From Actinomycetota bacterium (GTDB taxonomy: Bacteria > Actinomycetota > Acidimicrobiia > Acidimicrobiales > Aldehydirespiratoraceae), in NCBI GenBank assembly GCA_029979265.1, contig JAPOHW010000014.1:1-64000 (forward strand): a DNA stretch of 64,000 nt, written 5' to 3'. The translations under genes were made by a program, and so were the position numbers. The notes beneath the pieces were generated by a model. It made no database searches. It was not told the DNA's origin and was given only the letters and a program-made list of their open reading frames with translations. This document shows, piece by piece, positions 37,493 to 46,752 of this stretch. How positions within the stretch are numbered: the first letter of the stretch is position 1; each line of letters opens with the position of its first letter.

Positions 37493-38170
37493 ATGCTCGA
37501 ACCCGTGATGACCTCCGAGGGTGTCGCTGTCGTTCATCTTTTCTGCACCCGAACGGCCGACACCGACGACGAGCGCGTCATCGCTGCAGTCGAGGCTGCG
37601 GAGGCTGCAGAGGTACAGGTCGTCACCGTTGCGATTCTCGGTCACAAGGCGGAGCTGTGTTTCATGGCTCTGCACGCCGATTCCTGGAAACTCCGTGACC
37701 TCCAGACCGGGCTGACCAATGCGGGCCTCATCGTGGTCGACAGCTTCGTGTCGATCACCGAACTCTCCGAGTACGCGCAGGGGATTCCGGAGGAGATGCG
37801 GAACATGCGGCTCTATCCGGACCTGCCGCCGGACGGGAAGAACGCATGGTGCTTCTACCCGATGACCAAACGTCGACAGGCCGAACAGAACTGGTACCGG
37901 CTTCCCTATGACGAACGCAAGGCACTGATGTACGAGCATGGTGCGTCGGGCCGAAAGTTTGCCGGGCGGATCGTGCAGCTGATCACGGCCTCCACCGGTC
38001 TCGACGACTGGGAGTGGGGTGTGACGCTGTTCGGCGTCAAGCTCGATGACCTCAAAGACACCGTCTATACGATGCGCTACGACACCGCATCGGCGCTGTA
38101 CGCAGACTTCGGGCCCTTCTACACGGGTATGACCGGGCCCGTCGCAGATGTGCTCGCTCGTACCCGCTGA
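37493..38170 (+). CDS. hemQ: Coproheme decarboxylase HemQ (chlorite-dismutase family)
   Basis: A 225-aa enzyme for the last step of the coproporphyrin-dependent heme pathway of monoderms: oxidative decarboxylation of coproheme to heme b with peroxide. Landmarks: NAWCFYPMTKRR (Tyr122), NWYRLPYDERKALMYEHGASGR (proximal His149) and GLDDWEWGVTLFG. The distal Arg of true chlorite dismutases is not seen at the expected place, favouring HemQ. No other heme genes are near. Confidence 0.92.
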   Translation: MLEPVMTSEGVAVVHLFCTRTADTDDERVIAAVEAAEAAEVQVVTVAILGHKAELCFMALHADSWKLRDLQTGLTNAGLIVVDSFVSITELSEYAQGIPEEMRNMRLYPDLPPDGKNAWCFYPMTKRRQAEQNWYRLPYDERKALMYEHGASGRKFAGRIVQLITASTGLDDWEWGVTLFGVKLDDLKDTVYTMRYDTASALYADFGPFYTGMTGPVADVLARTR

Positions 38171-38205
38171 GCAGTCGACTGTGGCTCACCGCCGCCTCAG
38201 CGGGC

Positions 38206-38211
38206 TATAGT
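38206..38211 (+). promoter_or_regulatory. -10 element (TATAGT) of the branched-chain importer
   Basis: TATAGT lies 71 nt before the binding-protein ATG, leaving a leader with a GGAGGGG ribosome site. No clear -35 is visible. Confidence 0.4.
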
Positions 38212-38281
38212 AGGGGACTTGACGGCTCTGCGGTGCCGTTCCATACACCGCGCAATGTTCCCAATGGAGGGGATTGAACCT

Positions 38282-39598
38282 ATGAAGCTTTCACGCAAGC
38301 TGATGATGCTGCTTGCCGTACTGCTCTCCTTCTCGATGGTTGCCGCTGCGTGCGGCGACGACGAGGACAGCAGTGCGGACGGTGGCGATGACATGGCCGA
38401 TGACAGCGCCGATTACCTCGGCGATGGGTCCCTCGGAACTGTCATCGTCGAACCAGGTGCTGCCATCCAAGTCCGTTCGTTGAACGCGATCTCGGGTGAC
38501 GTGGCCTTCCTCGGAATTCCGAACGAGCGTGGCGTCGCTGCTGCGATCGCCGACTACGGTCAGATCAAGGGCTTCGACGTCGATCTCGGCGCCGGTCTCG
38601 ACGACCTGTGCTCCGCCGACGGTGGCCAGGCCGCTGCTCAGCAGATCGTTGCCGACGAGCAGGTTGTCGGTGTTCTGGGTACCTCATGCTCGGGTGCTGC
38701 TACCGCTGCTGCTCCGCTGATCAGCGAGGCTGGCCTCGTCATGATCTCCGGCTCGAACACCTCGCCGGCGCTTACCTCGGACCTTGCTGGCACCGCTGGC
38801 GAGAACTACAGCGTGGGCTACTACCGCACCGCCCACAACGACCTGTACCAGGGCGCCGCAATGGCGAAGTTCGTGTACGAGGAACTCGGCATGACCACCG
38901 CAGCAGCCATCCACGATGGCGACCCCTACACCCAGGGTCTTGCCCAGGCCTTCTCCGACGCCTTCGAGGCGCTCGGCGGCACGATGACCGGCTTCACCGG
39001 TGTGAACAAGGAAGACACCGACATGGTGCCGGTCCTCACCGAGATCGCTGCTGGCTCACCCGAGGCACTGTTCTTCCCGATCTTCCAGCCGGCCGGTGAC
39101 TTCGTCGCCGATCAGGCGCCTGGCGTCGCTGGTCTCGAGAACACCCAGCTCCTTGCCGCCGACGGCCTGTTGGTCACCGGCTTCTTCGAGCTCGAGCAGT
39201 CCGAGGGCATGTACTTCTCGGGTCCCGACGTCCGCTTCGGCGACAACCTGAACGAGAGCACCGGCAAGACCGCTGCTCAGGTTCTGGCCGACTACGAGGC
39301 CGCTCACGGTGAGGCTCCGTCCGCTCCGTTCTGGGGTCACAGCTACGACTCGGCTGCGATGCTGCTCGATGCCATCGATGCGGCCAGCTACGTGGATGGT
39401 GACGGCAACCTCGTCATCGACCGCGCCGGCGTCCGCATGTACCTCGACAGCATCTCGGGCTACAGCGGTGTCATCGGCACCATCAGCTGTGACGACTTTG
39501 GTGACTGCGGTTCGCAGAAGATCACGGTTGTCCTGCACACCGATTCCGGTGATGTGGACATGGGCATGTCGAACGTCGTGTTCGACTACGCCCCGTAA
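38282..39598 (+). CDS. Branched-chain amino-acid-type ABC importer, binding lipoprotein
   Basis: A 438-aa periplasmic-binding-protein-fold lipoprotein of the LivJ type: lipobox VAAAC, an acidic Asp/Ser linker, LNAISGDVAFLGIPNERGVAAA, GVLGTSCSGAATAAAPLISEAGLVMIS, and HDGDPYTQGLAQAF. ATG 38282 has GGAGGGG 9 nt upstream. LivJ-like proteins bind Leu/Ile/Val but also amides, urea and other compounds, so the ligand is open. A strong hairpin follows before the permease. Confidence 0.93.
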   Translation: MKLSRKLMMLLAVLLSFSMVAAACGDDEDSSADGGDDMADDSADYLGDGSLGTVIVEPGAAIQVRSLNAISGDVAFLGIPNERGVAAAIADYGQIKGFDVDLGAGLDDLCSADGGQAAAQQIVADEQVVGVLGTSCSGAATAAAPLISEAGLVMISGSNTSPALTSDLAGTAGENYSVGYYRTAHNDLYQGAAMAKFVYEELGMTTAAAIHDGDPYTQGLAQAFSDAFEALGGTMTGFTGVNKEDTDMVPVLTEIAAGSPEALFFPIFQPAGDFVADQAPGVAGLENTQLLAADGLLVTGFFELEQSEGMYFSGPDVRFGDNLNESTGKTAAQVLADYEAAHGEAPSAPFWGHSYDSAAMLLDAIDAASYVDGDGNLVIDRAGVRMYLDSISGYSGVIGTISCDDFGDCGSQKITVVLHTDSGDVDMGMSNVVFDYAP

Positions 39599-39611
39599 GG
39601 CTTGATCCGCC

Positions 39612-39629
39612 GCTGATCACCTGATCAGC
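39612..39629 (+). repeat. Inverted repeat between binding protein and permease
   Basis: GCTGATCA-CC-TGATCAGC is a perfect 8-bp inverted repeat 14 nt after the stop, just before the longer terminator hairpin. It may form a second hairpin. Confidence 0.6.
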
Positions 39630-39642
39630 ACTCGAATTCCGG

Positions 39643-39680
39643 AAACGGCCCTCGCTCCATGTGAGCGGGGGCCGTTTCGC
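39643..39680 (+). terminator. Intercistronic terminator between binding protein and livH
   Basis: A 15-bp stem (AAACGGCCCTCGCTC / GAGCGGGGGCCGTTT, one G-U pair) with loop CATGT ends in TTTCGCGTT. Read-through would supply the permeases; TACGAT at 39683-39688 could be an extra promoter. Confidence 0.85.
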
Positions 39681-39723
39681 GTTACGATGTCGCCGCCACA
39701 CGGCTGGGTTGGAGGGGAAGCAA

Positions 39724-40848
39724 GTGACAGCAGCTGTTCGATCCAAGGCGGCGCCGCGCACCGGCGTCGACTGGTTCCTTACCTTCATGCGGGTGGGGCT
39801 GAGCTTTTTCTTCATCTCGGGCGTCATCATGTTCGTTCTGCAACAGATCGATCCGCAGAACCCGATCGCCCAGGTGTTCAACCCAGACGCCACCGGCCTG
39901 ACCGCTGACCAGTTCGAGGGTTTGATCATCTCCGGTCTTTCGCAGGGTGCCATGTACGGCCTGATCGCCCTCGGATACTCGATGGTCTACGGCGTGCTCG
40001 GGTTCATCAACTTCGCCCATGGTGAGGTGTTCATGGTCGGCGCAATGACCGGCATGATCACGTCGAACAAGCTCGAGGAGGCCGGTCTGTGGGAAGACGC
40101 CTTCTTCGTGTCGCTGGTGTTCATCATCCTCGTTGCCATCGTCTGCTCGACGGCCACTGCCGTGATCATGGAGCGGGTCGCGTATCGACCGCTGCGAGGG
40201 TCCCCACGGTTGATCCCGCTCATCACCTCGATCGGTGTGTCGTTCCTTATTCAGAACATCTCGATCGTCTTGCTCGGGCCGGGGGCCAAGGCCTATCCCT
40301 CCCTGCCGGACTGGCTGTCGCAGAAGCGAACGGTCCTCTTCCTCGAGGTCGAGGGCACCAAGCTGATGGTGATTCTCGTCGCAGCCATCTCTATGGCTGG
40401 CCTGTGGTACCTCGTCGAGCGCACCAAGACGGGACGAGCGATGCGAGCCGTGGCCGAGGACAAGGAAATCGCTTCGCTGATGGGCATCGACGTCAACCGC
40501 ACGATCGTCACGACCTTCGCAGTGGGCGGTGCAATGGCTGGGGTGGCCGGCATTCTGTGGGGCATCCTCTTCCGGTCGGTGATCCACACCACCGGGTTCC
40601 TGCCGGGCATCAAGGCGTTCAGCGCTGCGGTGGTTGGTGGTATCGGCAACCTGGGTGGCGCGATGGCCGGCGGCCTCACGCTCGGTTCGGCCGAATCGCT
40701 CGCACCGCTGATGGTGCTCGAACCGTGGGGCATCAACGGGGTGTCGCAGCTGCGGGACGCCGTCGCCTTCCTGGTGTTGATCTTTGTTCTGTTGGTGAGG
40801 CCCACCGGCTTGTTCGGTGAGCGTCTGTCTGCGGAGGACCGGGCATGA
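39724..40848 (+). CDS. livH: Branched-chain-type ABC importer, permease LivH
   Basis: A 374-aa membrane protein with the LivH core LIISGLSQGAMYGLIALGYSMVYGVLGFINFAHGEVFMVGA and RAMRAVAEDKEIASLMGIDVNR. GTG 39724 is the start: GGAGGGG ends 6 nt before it. The N-terminus has one more helix than most LivH. Its stop overlaps the livM start. Confidence 0.94.
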   Translation: MTAAVRSKAAPRTGVDWFLTFMRVGLSFFFISGVIMFVLQQIDPQNPIAQVFNPDATGLTADQFEGLIISGLSQGAMYGLIALGYSMVYGVLGFINFAHGEVFMVGAMTGMITSNKLEEAGLWEDAFFVSLVFIILVAIVCSTATAVIMERVAYRPLRGSPRLIPLITSIGVSFLIQNISIVLLGPGAKAYPSLPDWLSQKRTVLFLEVEGTKLMVILVAAISMAGLWYLVERTKTGRAMRAVAEDKEIASLMGIDVNRTIVTTFAVGGAMAGVAGILWGILFRSVIHTTGFLPGIKAFSAAVVGGIGNLGGAMAGGLTLGSAESLAPLMVLEPWGINGVSQLRDAVAFLVLIFVLLVRPTGLFGERLSAEDRA

Positions 40849-42689
40849 GTGCACCCATGGCAACCAACGAGACCCTTCCGGCCCGCGCCGCGCTCGACCA
40901 GGAGTGGCGCAAGGTCGTCAACCACGGCTTGCTCCTGGCACTGGTGCTGGTCTTCGTGTCGCTGGCGAACATGCCGGTCAGTCTCGATTCCCGCATGATC
41001 ATCGAGCCCATGCTGAGCATGGGCTACCTCTCGTTGCTCTGGATCCCCGTCGTGATGGGATTCATTGTTTCGTCGGAGAAGGTGCTGGAGGGCATCGCGT
41101 ACCACGCCAAGGGGGCCCGTGAGGTCCTCGCCGGAGGGCTCGTCGGTCTGATCGGCGGGCTCGGGTTGTCGTTGCTGGTCGTCCTGATCGACAACTTCGA
41201 TCTCCGAGACCCACTCGTCAACTGGAGTCCCGCACTGCTCGACCTGCTGCAGTTCGGCAACGGCATCGGGTTCGGGGTGATCATCTGGCCCGTCCTCGGC
41301 TTCGGACTCGGCGTGTTCGGCGGCGCCTTGCACATCTTCACGGCAATGACCCGCACGATCGTCGGCTGGGTCCTCGGAGCCGTTCTCGGCATTGCGGTTT
41401 TCGAGACCGTGATCATCGACCTGCTCACCGAACGGCTTCCCTTCGAGTTCATCACCGACTGGTTCTATTTCATCCGAGGGGGCCTCTCGCAACAGGGCGC
41501 GGTCACCGCAGCACTCATCGGTGGCGGTCTCGGGTACCTCCGAGTCCTCGCCCAGCGGGGGGTGGTGCCGACCCCAGTGCAGGACTACAAGCAGCTGGTC
41601 GGTCCGGAGCGCACCCGGGCCAACACGATCATCATCATCACCTGTGGCGTAGCCACGGCGATCCTGCCCCTGTTGCTCGGCCGGATCACCAACGAACTTC
41701 TTGCCAACGTGGGGCTGTTCGTGCTGTTGGCGCTCGGCCTGAACATCGTGGTGGGCCTCGCCGGCATTCTCGATCTCGGGTACGTGGCCTTCTTCGCTGT
41801 CGGCGGCTACGCCACTGCGATCCTCACCTCGCCCAATCGCGGTGACTCGTGGCCCGACTGGGTACCACAGAGTCATTGGTTCGCCGCCCTGATCGTGGTG
41901 ATCCTGTTGGCCATTTTGACCGGCTTGTTCATCGGGGCCCCCGTCATCCGTATGCGTGGTGACTATCTGGCGATCGTGACCCTCGGCTTCGGTGAGATCA
42001 TTCGTCTGCTGTTCCTGTCGGATTGGCTCGGGGGGTACACCGGCGGTGCGCAGGGTGTCACGAACATCCCCGGGGTCGATCTCGGCTTCGTCGAGATCAA
42101 GGGCACTGACCCGCGGGCGATCTTCTACCTCGTGGCCGTGTTCTGCGCGATTGCGATCTATGTCTCGTGGCGGCTCGAAAAGTCACGGCTCGGCCGAGCC
42201 TGGATGGCGATTCGCGAAGACGAGTCGGTTGCCGAAGCGATGGGCATCAACACGGTGAACGTGAAGCTGATGGCGTTCGTGGTCGGTGCGGTGCTGGCGT
42301 CGTTCTCTGGTGCCATCTTTGCGGCCAAGGTCGGTTCGATCTTCCCGACGTCGTTCATCATCTTGGTATCGATCGTGATCCTCGTGGTCGTCATCGTGGG
42401 CGGTATGGGCAACATCGTTGGTGTGATCGCCGGCGCCGCCGTGCTGATCGGCGTGCTCGGGGGTCCGAAACAACCCGGGCTGCTTGCGGAGTTCTCCGAG
42501 TTCAAGCTTCTGATCTACGGCGCGTTGCTGATCTTCATGATGCTCAAGCGGCCCGAAGGCCTCGTTCCGAACGTTCGCCGAACCCGAGAACTCCACCAGG
42601 AGGAGTTCTTGCAGGACGCGTGGCTTCGAAGTCAGGTCGATGCCGATGAACAAGACGGAGCTCCGAGCGGGGAGGTGGCGCCCGCATGA
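40845..42689 (+). CDS. livM: Branched-chain-type ABC importer, permease LivM with long N-terminal membrane extension
   Basis: A 614-aa protein; LivM is usually 300-420 aa. The family core starts near residue 260 (TIIIITCGVATAILPLLLG, LGLNIVVGLAGILDLGYVAFFAVGGYA, IRMRGDYLAIVTLGFGEIIRL). The first ~260 residues are an additional hydrophobic region with about five helices (for example ANMPVSLDSR..., EVLAGGLVGLIGGLGLSLLVVL). The overlap with livH and livG supports this frame and length. The extension's function is unknown. Confidence 0.93.
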   Translation: MSAPMATNETLPARAALDQEWRKVVNHGLLLALVLVFVSLANMPVSLDSRMIIEPMLSMGYLSLLWIPVVMGFIVSSEKVLEGIAYHAKGAREVLAGGLVGLIGGLGLSLLVVLIDNFDLRDPLVNWSPALLDLLQFGNGIGFGVIIWPVLGFGLGVFGGALHIFTAMTRTIVGWVLGAVLGIAVFETVIIDLLTERLPFEFITDWFYFIRGGLSQQGAVTAALIGGGLGYLRVLAQRGVVPTPVQDYKQLVGPERTRANTIIIITCGVATAILPLLLGRITNELLANVGLFVLLALGLNIVVGLAGILDLGYVAFFAVGGYATAILTSPNRGDSWPDWVPQSHWFAALIVVILLAILTGLFIGAPVIRMRGDYLAIVTLGFGEIIRLLFLSDWLGGYTGGAQGVTNIPGVDLGFVEIKGTDPRAIFYLVAVFCAIAIYVSWRLEKSRLGRAWMAIREDESVAEAMGINTVNVKLMAFVVGAVLASFSGAIFAAKVGSIFPTSFIILVSIVILVVVIVGGMGNIVGVIAGAAVLIGVLGGPKQPGLLAEFSEFKLLIYGALLIFMMLKRPEGLVPNVRRTRELHQEEFLQDAWLRSQVDADEQDGAPSGEVAPA

Positions 42690-43477
42690 GCGAACGGCTG
42701 CTCACCATCGACAATCTGAGCGTCACCTTCGGTGGCCTTCACGCCCTGAAGAACCTCGACTTTCATGTCGACAAGGGCGAGATCGTCTCGGTCATCGGGC
42801 CCAACGGCGCAGGCAAGACGACGTTCTTCAACATGATCTCCGGCATGGTCGAGCCGACCGAAGGTGACATCGTCTTCAAAGGCGAGTCGCTGATCGGACT
42901 CGACCCCAACCAGGTCACGGCTCGAGGGATCGCCCGGACCTTCCAGAACGTCCGGCTGTTCGCCAACATGACGATCCTCGAGAACGTCATGGTGGCGCAG
43001 CACTGTCGGACCAAGCAGGGCGTGTTCGGCGCCCTGTTCAACACCAGTGGATTCAAGCAGGAAGAGGCCGAGATCCGCGAGTGGGGCGAAAAGGTGCTCG
43101 GCTTCTTCGGATCTCGACTCGTGGGGTACCGGCTCGACCAGCCTGCGTCGGTTCTCTCCTACGCCAATCGCCGCCGCCTCGAGGTTGCCCGAGCGATGGC
43201 CACCAAACCGGAGGTCATCCTGCTCGACGAGCCCGTTGCGGGCATGAACCCCAGGGAATCCGAGGAGCTCACCGGCTTGATCGGCCAGCTCCGTGACGAG
43301 TGGGGTTTCACGATCGTGATGATCGAACACGACATGGGCGTCGTGCGCGACGTCTCCGATCGTGTTGTCGTGCTCGACCACGGCGAGACGATTGCCCAGG
43401 GGAGCTACGAGGACGTCTCGACCAACCCTGACGTGATCGAGGCCTACCTCGGTCGTCCTGCGGAGGAAGCATCATGA
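42686..43477 (+). CDS. livG: Branched-chain-type ABC importer, ATPase LivG
   Basis: A 263-aa ATPase: Walker A GPNGAGKTTFFNMISG, Q-loop FQNVRLFANMT, an LSYANRRRLEVARAMA signature (the LivG version of LSGGQ), Walker B VILLDEPVAGMNP and HDMGVVRDVSDRVVVLDHG. Overlaps livM and livF by 4 bp. Confidence 0.95.
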   Translation: MSERLLTIDNLSVTFGGLHALKNLDFHVDKGEIVSVIGPNGAGKTTFFNMISGMVEPTEGDIVFKGESLIGLDPNQVTARGIARTFQNVRLFANMTILENVMVAQHCRTKQGVFGALFNTSGFKQEEAEIREWGEKVLGFFGSRLVGYRLDQPASVLSYANRRRLEVARAMATKPEVILLDEPVAGMNPRESEELTGLIGQLRDEWGFTIVMIEHDMGVVRDVSDRVVVLDHGETIAQGSYEDVSTNPDVIEAYLGRPAEEAS

Positions 43478-44217
43478 GCGACGTGACCGACACCTCGACC
43501 CCGCTGCTCGAGTTCCGGGGGGTCAACACCCACTACGGCGCAGTCCACATCCTGAAAGATGTGGATCTCGCCATCTACCCCGGTGAGCTCGTGTGTCTGC
43601 TCGGCGGCAACGCCTCGGGAAAGTCGACCACCCTCAAGACACTGCTCGGGATGGTCACTCCCACCACCGGCGAGGTCGTGCTCGACGGCGAGGTCGTCAA
43701 CAACAAGCCGACGTCCTATCTCGTCGAACGAGGGGTCACCATGGTCCCCGAGAACCGTCGGCTCTTCAAACGGCTGTCGGTGAAGGAGAATCTCGAACTC
43801 GGCGCCTACCTCCGGACCGACAAGGACGGGATCGAGGAAGACCTCGAGCGGATCTACGAGATGTTCCCCAGAGTCAAGGAGCGTCTGAACCAGAAGTCCG
43901 GAACCCTTTCGGGGGGTGAGCAGCAGATGGTCGCCATGGGCCGTGCCCTGATGGCCCGACCTCGTGTCCTGCTGATGGACGAGCCGTCCATGGGACTGGC
44001 TCCGGCGCTGGTGCAGACCAACTTCGAGTTGATCCAGCAGATCCACGAAGCAGGTGTGGCGATTTTCATGGTCGAGCAGAACGCCAACATGGCGCTCTCG
44101 ATCGCGGACCGCGGGTGGGTGCTGCAGACGGGTCGGGTTGTGCTCGACGACACGGCGCCCAATCTGCTCGCCAACCCGGACCTTCGGGCCAGCTACCTCG
44201 GCGAGGGTGACCGCTAG
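43474..44217 (+). CDS. livF: Branched-chain-type ABC importer, ATPase LivF
   Basis: A 247-aa ATPase: Walker A GGNASGKSTTLKTLLG (Asn-Ala-Ser, typical of LivF), MVPENRRLFKRLSVKENLELGAY, signature LSGGEQQMVAMGRAL, Walker B VLLMDEPSMGLAP and VEQNANMALSIADRG. Last gene of the operon; convergent with the next gene. Confidence 0.95.
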   Translation: MSDVTDTSTPLLEFRGVNTHYGAVHILKDVDLAIYPGELVCLLGGNASGKSTTLKTLLGMVTPTTGEVVLDGEVVNNKPTSYLVERGVTMVPENRRLFKRLSVKENLELGAYLRTDKDGIEEDLERIYEMFPRVKERLNQKSGTLSGGEQQMVAMGRALMARPRVLLMDEPSMGLAPALVQTNFELIQQIHEAGVAIFMVEQNANMALSIADRGWVLQTGRVVLDDTAPNLLANPDLRASYLGEGDR

Positions 44218-44251
44218 CTCTGGTGACGAGCTGCCGCCAGTCGGGAGGCGC

Positions 44252-45901
44252 TCAGGCTCGCAGATCGTCGACGGACGCCCACGGCGTCAGGCGGTCCGGT
44301 GGCATGACCAGATGGAGCAGCGCACCTGTCGGTGACGCCATCGCTCGCTGCATTGCCGGACCGAACTGCTCGGTGCGATCGACTCGTTCGGCGTGCATGC
44401 CGTAGGCGGCGGCAATTGCGACGAAGTCCGGGTTGACGATCGGCGTCCCACTGATGCGCTCGGGGTATGAGCGTTCCTGGTGGGCTCGGATCGTGCCGTA
44501 CATGGCGTTGTCGAACACGAGCACGATGGGCTCGAGTCCGGCCTGTCGAGCCGTGCCCAGCTCCTGCATCGTCATCTGGAAGTCACCATCACCGGCGAAA
44601 CAGACGACCGTGCGGTCGGGGTGAGCGGCCTTGGCTGCGATCGCAGCGGGCAGGCCGTAGCCCATGGTTCCGTTCTGAGGAGCGAGGAGCCGGGCTCGGC
44701 TTCCGTACCGGAAGAGCTTCCCGTTCCAGATCGAGAAGTTCCCGGCCCCGTTGGTGATGATCACATCGTCAGGCAGGTTGGCCTCGAGCCAGCGCATGCC
44801 CTCGGCCATGTCGAGATCACCGGGCTGGGGTGGTGCGCCGAATCCGTCGAGGAAGGCTGCTCGACGGGTGGCCCGCCATTCGGCTCGCTGCGCAGCTTTC
44901 GCCACGGTGCGGTTGCGAAGCAGACCGATGGTGACCGACGGATCGCCGCAGACGCCCACGGTGGTCGGGTAGATCCGGCCGATCTGGGTTCGCTCGGGGT
45001 GAATGTGGACGATCCGCTGCGTCGGTTCGTCGAGATCGATCAGGGTCCAGGCTGCCGTCGTCATCTCGCCGAATCGGATACCGAGTCCAACGATGACATC
45101 GGCGTCCACGATCGTGTCGCGCACCGCTGGCACCATGGCAATGCCCGCTTCACCGACGTAGTGGTCGCTGTGGTTGTCCATCAGGTCGTGGAACCGCCAC
45201 GCAGCGACGACCGGGATGTCGTTGGCCTCGGCGAACGCAGCCAGATCGTCGCGCGCCTCGAGCGTCCAGCGACCTCCACCGGCAATGATGACCGGACGTT
45301 CGGCCGCTTCCAGTTCGGCGATGATGGCATCGATCTCGGCATCGGTCGGGGTGGCACGCTCCACCTCGAGCGGTGTCACGTCGGTCGCTGCGGTGGAGGC
45401 TCGCAGCATGTCCTCGGGCAGGGCGATGGCCACCGGTCCGGGCCGGCCCGACACGGCGATCTTGAATGCGTGTTGCATGGTTTCGGCGAGATCGTCGACA
45501 CGGTCGACCTGGTGGACCCACTTGGTGAGCGAGCCGAGCACGCGTTGGTAGTCGAGTTCCTGGAAGGCTTCGCGCCCGATCTCATGGGTGCTGACCTGTC
45601 CGATCAGCACCACCATCGGTTGGGAGTTTTCGCGTGCTGCGTGGATCCCGACCGAGGCGTTGGTCGCTCCGGGCCCGCGGGTGACCATGCAGATACCGGG
45701 CGTGCCGGTGAGTCGACCCCAGGCTTCGGCCATATAGGCAGCCCCGCCTTCCTGGCGGCAGATGACGAAGTCGATGTCGGTGTCGTGGAGTGCGTCGAGC
45801 ACGGCAAGGTAGCTCTCGCCGGGAACACCGAAGGCGTGGGTGACGCTGTGGGCGACGAGGGCGTCGACGACGACCTGGCCACCGGTGCGGATCTCGCCCA
45901 C
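44252..45901 (-). CDS. Thiamine-diphosphate-dependent enzyme (acetolactate-synthase-like)
   Basis: A 549-aa TPP enzyme with the three standard domains. Cofactor activation Glu51 is in CRQEGGAAYMAEAWGR; the TPP/Mg motif is GDGDFQMTMQELGTA...VFDN. Sequence is ALS-like, but no regulatory subunit or partner is adjacent; related enzymes act on oxalyl-CoA, sulfoacetaldehyde or benzoylformate. It starts at GTG 45901, 3 nt after the SDR stop, so they form a pair. Confidence 0.86.
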   Translation of the reverse strand: MGEIRTGGQVVVDALVAHSVTHAFGVPGESYLAVLDALHDTDIDFVICRQEGGAAYMAEAWGRLTGTPGICMVTRGPGATNASVGIHAARENSQPMVVLIGQVSTHEIGREAFQELDYQRVLGSLTKWVHQVDRVDDLAETMQHAFKIAVSGRPGPVAIALPEDMLRASTAATDVTPLEVERATPTDAEIDAIIAELEAAERPVIIAGGGRWTLEARDDLAAFAEANDIPVVAAWRFHDLMDNHSDHYVGEAGIAMVPAVRDTIVDADVIVGLGIRFGEMTTAAWTLIDLDEPTQRIVHIHPERTQIGRIYPTTVGVCGDPSVTIGLLRNRTVAKAAQRAEWRATRRAAFLDGFGAPPQPGDLDMAEGMRWLEANLPDDVIITNGAGNFSIWNGKLFRYGSRARLLAPQNGTMGYGLPAAIAAKAAHPDRTVVCFAGDGDFQMTMQELGTARQAGLEPIVLVFDNAMYGTIRAHQERSYPERISGTPIVNPDFVAIAAAYGMHAERVDRTEQFGPAMQRAMASPTGALLHLVMPPDRLTPWASVDDLRA

Positions 45902-45904
45902 GGG

Positions 45905-46711
45905 CTAGAGGTCTTCGATCGGGGGAAACGTGTCGGGGTGGACGATGTCGACGGTTGCCGACCGCTGCTGGGCAAGCATGCCGCCGTCGACCTTGATGAC
46001 GTCACCGGTGACGTAGGCCGCGTCGTCGCTGGCGAGGAACAGCGCTGGTCCGGTCATGTCGTACGGGTCGCCGATTCGTCCTGCGGGGATGTTGACGCCG
46101 CGGTAGGCCCGAGCCTCCTCGTCCATCCCGGCGGTGTCGATCGAGCCGGGCATCAACGCGTTGACCCGAACGTTGTAGGGGCCGAGGTCGAGGGCCATGG
46201 CCCGCGTGAGGGCCTCGATCCCACCCTTGCTCGCGTCGTAGGCGGTGAAGCTCCGATGGGCACGAGTGGCGCCTCCAGAGCTCATGTTGATGATCGAACC
46301 GCCCCCCTTCTTGGCCATGATGCGGGCGGCGACATGGCAGCACAGGAAATGCCCGGTGAGGTTCACGTCGATGATTCGTCGCCACCACGCTTCGTCGGCG
46401 TCGAAGAAGTGCAACATCGGGCTGACGAGACCGGCGTTGTTGACCAGCACGTCGACGGTGCCAAAGGTGTCGATCGTCTGGTCGAACATGCTCTTGACCT
46501 GCGTACTGTCGGACACGTCGGCGGGGGCGGCGATCGCCGTCCCGCCGGCATCGTTGATCCCGGCGGCCACCCCTTCCGCCGCCGTTTCGTCGATGTCGTT
46601 GACGACGACCGACGAGCCGACCGAACCGAAGCGTTCGGCGATCGCCTGGCCGATTCCCTTGCCGGCGCCGGTGACGACGACGACCTTCCCTGCGAGGTCC
46701 GGGTGAGTCAT
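45905..46711 (-). CDS. Short-chain dehydrogenase/reductase
   Basis: A 268-aa NAD(P)-binding Rossmann enzyme: TGAGKGIGQAI (14-24), LVNNAG (89-94), catalytic Ser145, Tyr158 and Lys162 (YDASK). D39/D41 after the second strand suggest NAD rather than NADP. A leaderless -10 (TAGCGT, plus-strand ACGCTA 46719-46724) lies 7 nt before the ATG. Substrate unknown; it is paired with the TPP enzyme. Confidence 0.88.
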   Translation of the reverse strand: MTHPDLAGKVVVVTGAGKGIGQAIAERFGSVGSSVVVNDIDETAAEGVAAGINDAGGTAIAAPADVSDSTQVKSMFDQTIDTFGTVDVLVNNAGLVSPMLHFFDADEAWWRRIIDVNLTGHFLCCHVAARIMAKKGGGSIINMSSGGATRAHRSFTAYDASKGGIEALTRAMALDLGPYNVRVNALMPGSIDTAGMDEEARAYRGVNIPAGRIGDPYDMTGPALFLASDDAAYVTGDVIKVDGGMLAQQRSATVDIVHPDTFPPIEDL

Positions 46712-46718
46712 GCGCCGT

Positions 46719-46728
46719 ACGCTAGCGT
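46719..46728. promoter_or_regulatory. Palindromic -10 element serving both directions
   Basis: ACGCTAGCGT is a perfect 10-bp palindrome containing TAGCGT on each strand. It would act as the -10 of the SDR (7 nt from its ATG) and of the AhpD-like gene, which has a Shine-Dalgarno 12 nt further on. Confidence 0.5.
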
Positions 46729-46752
46729 CCGCGTTCTGCAGGAGGAGCGGTC

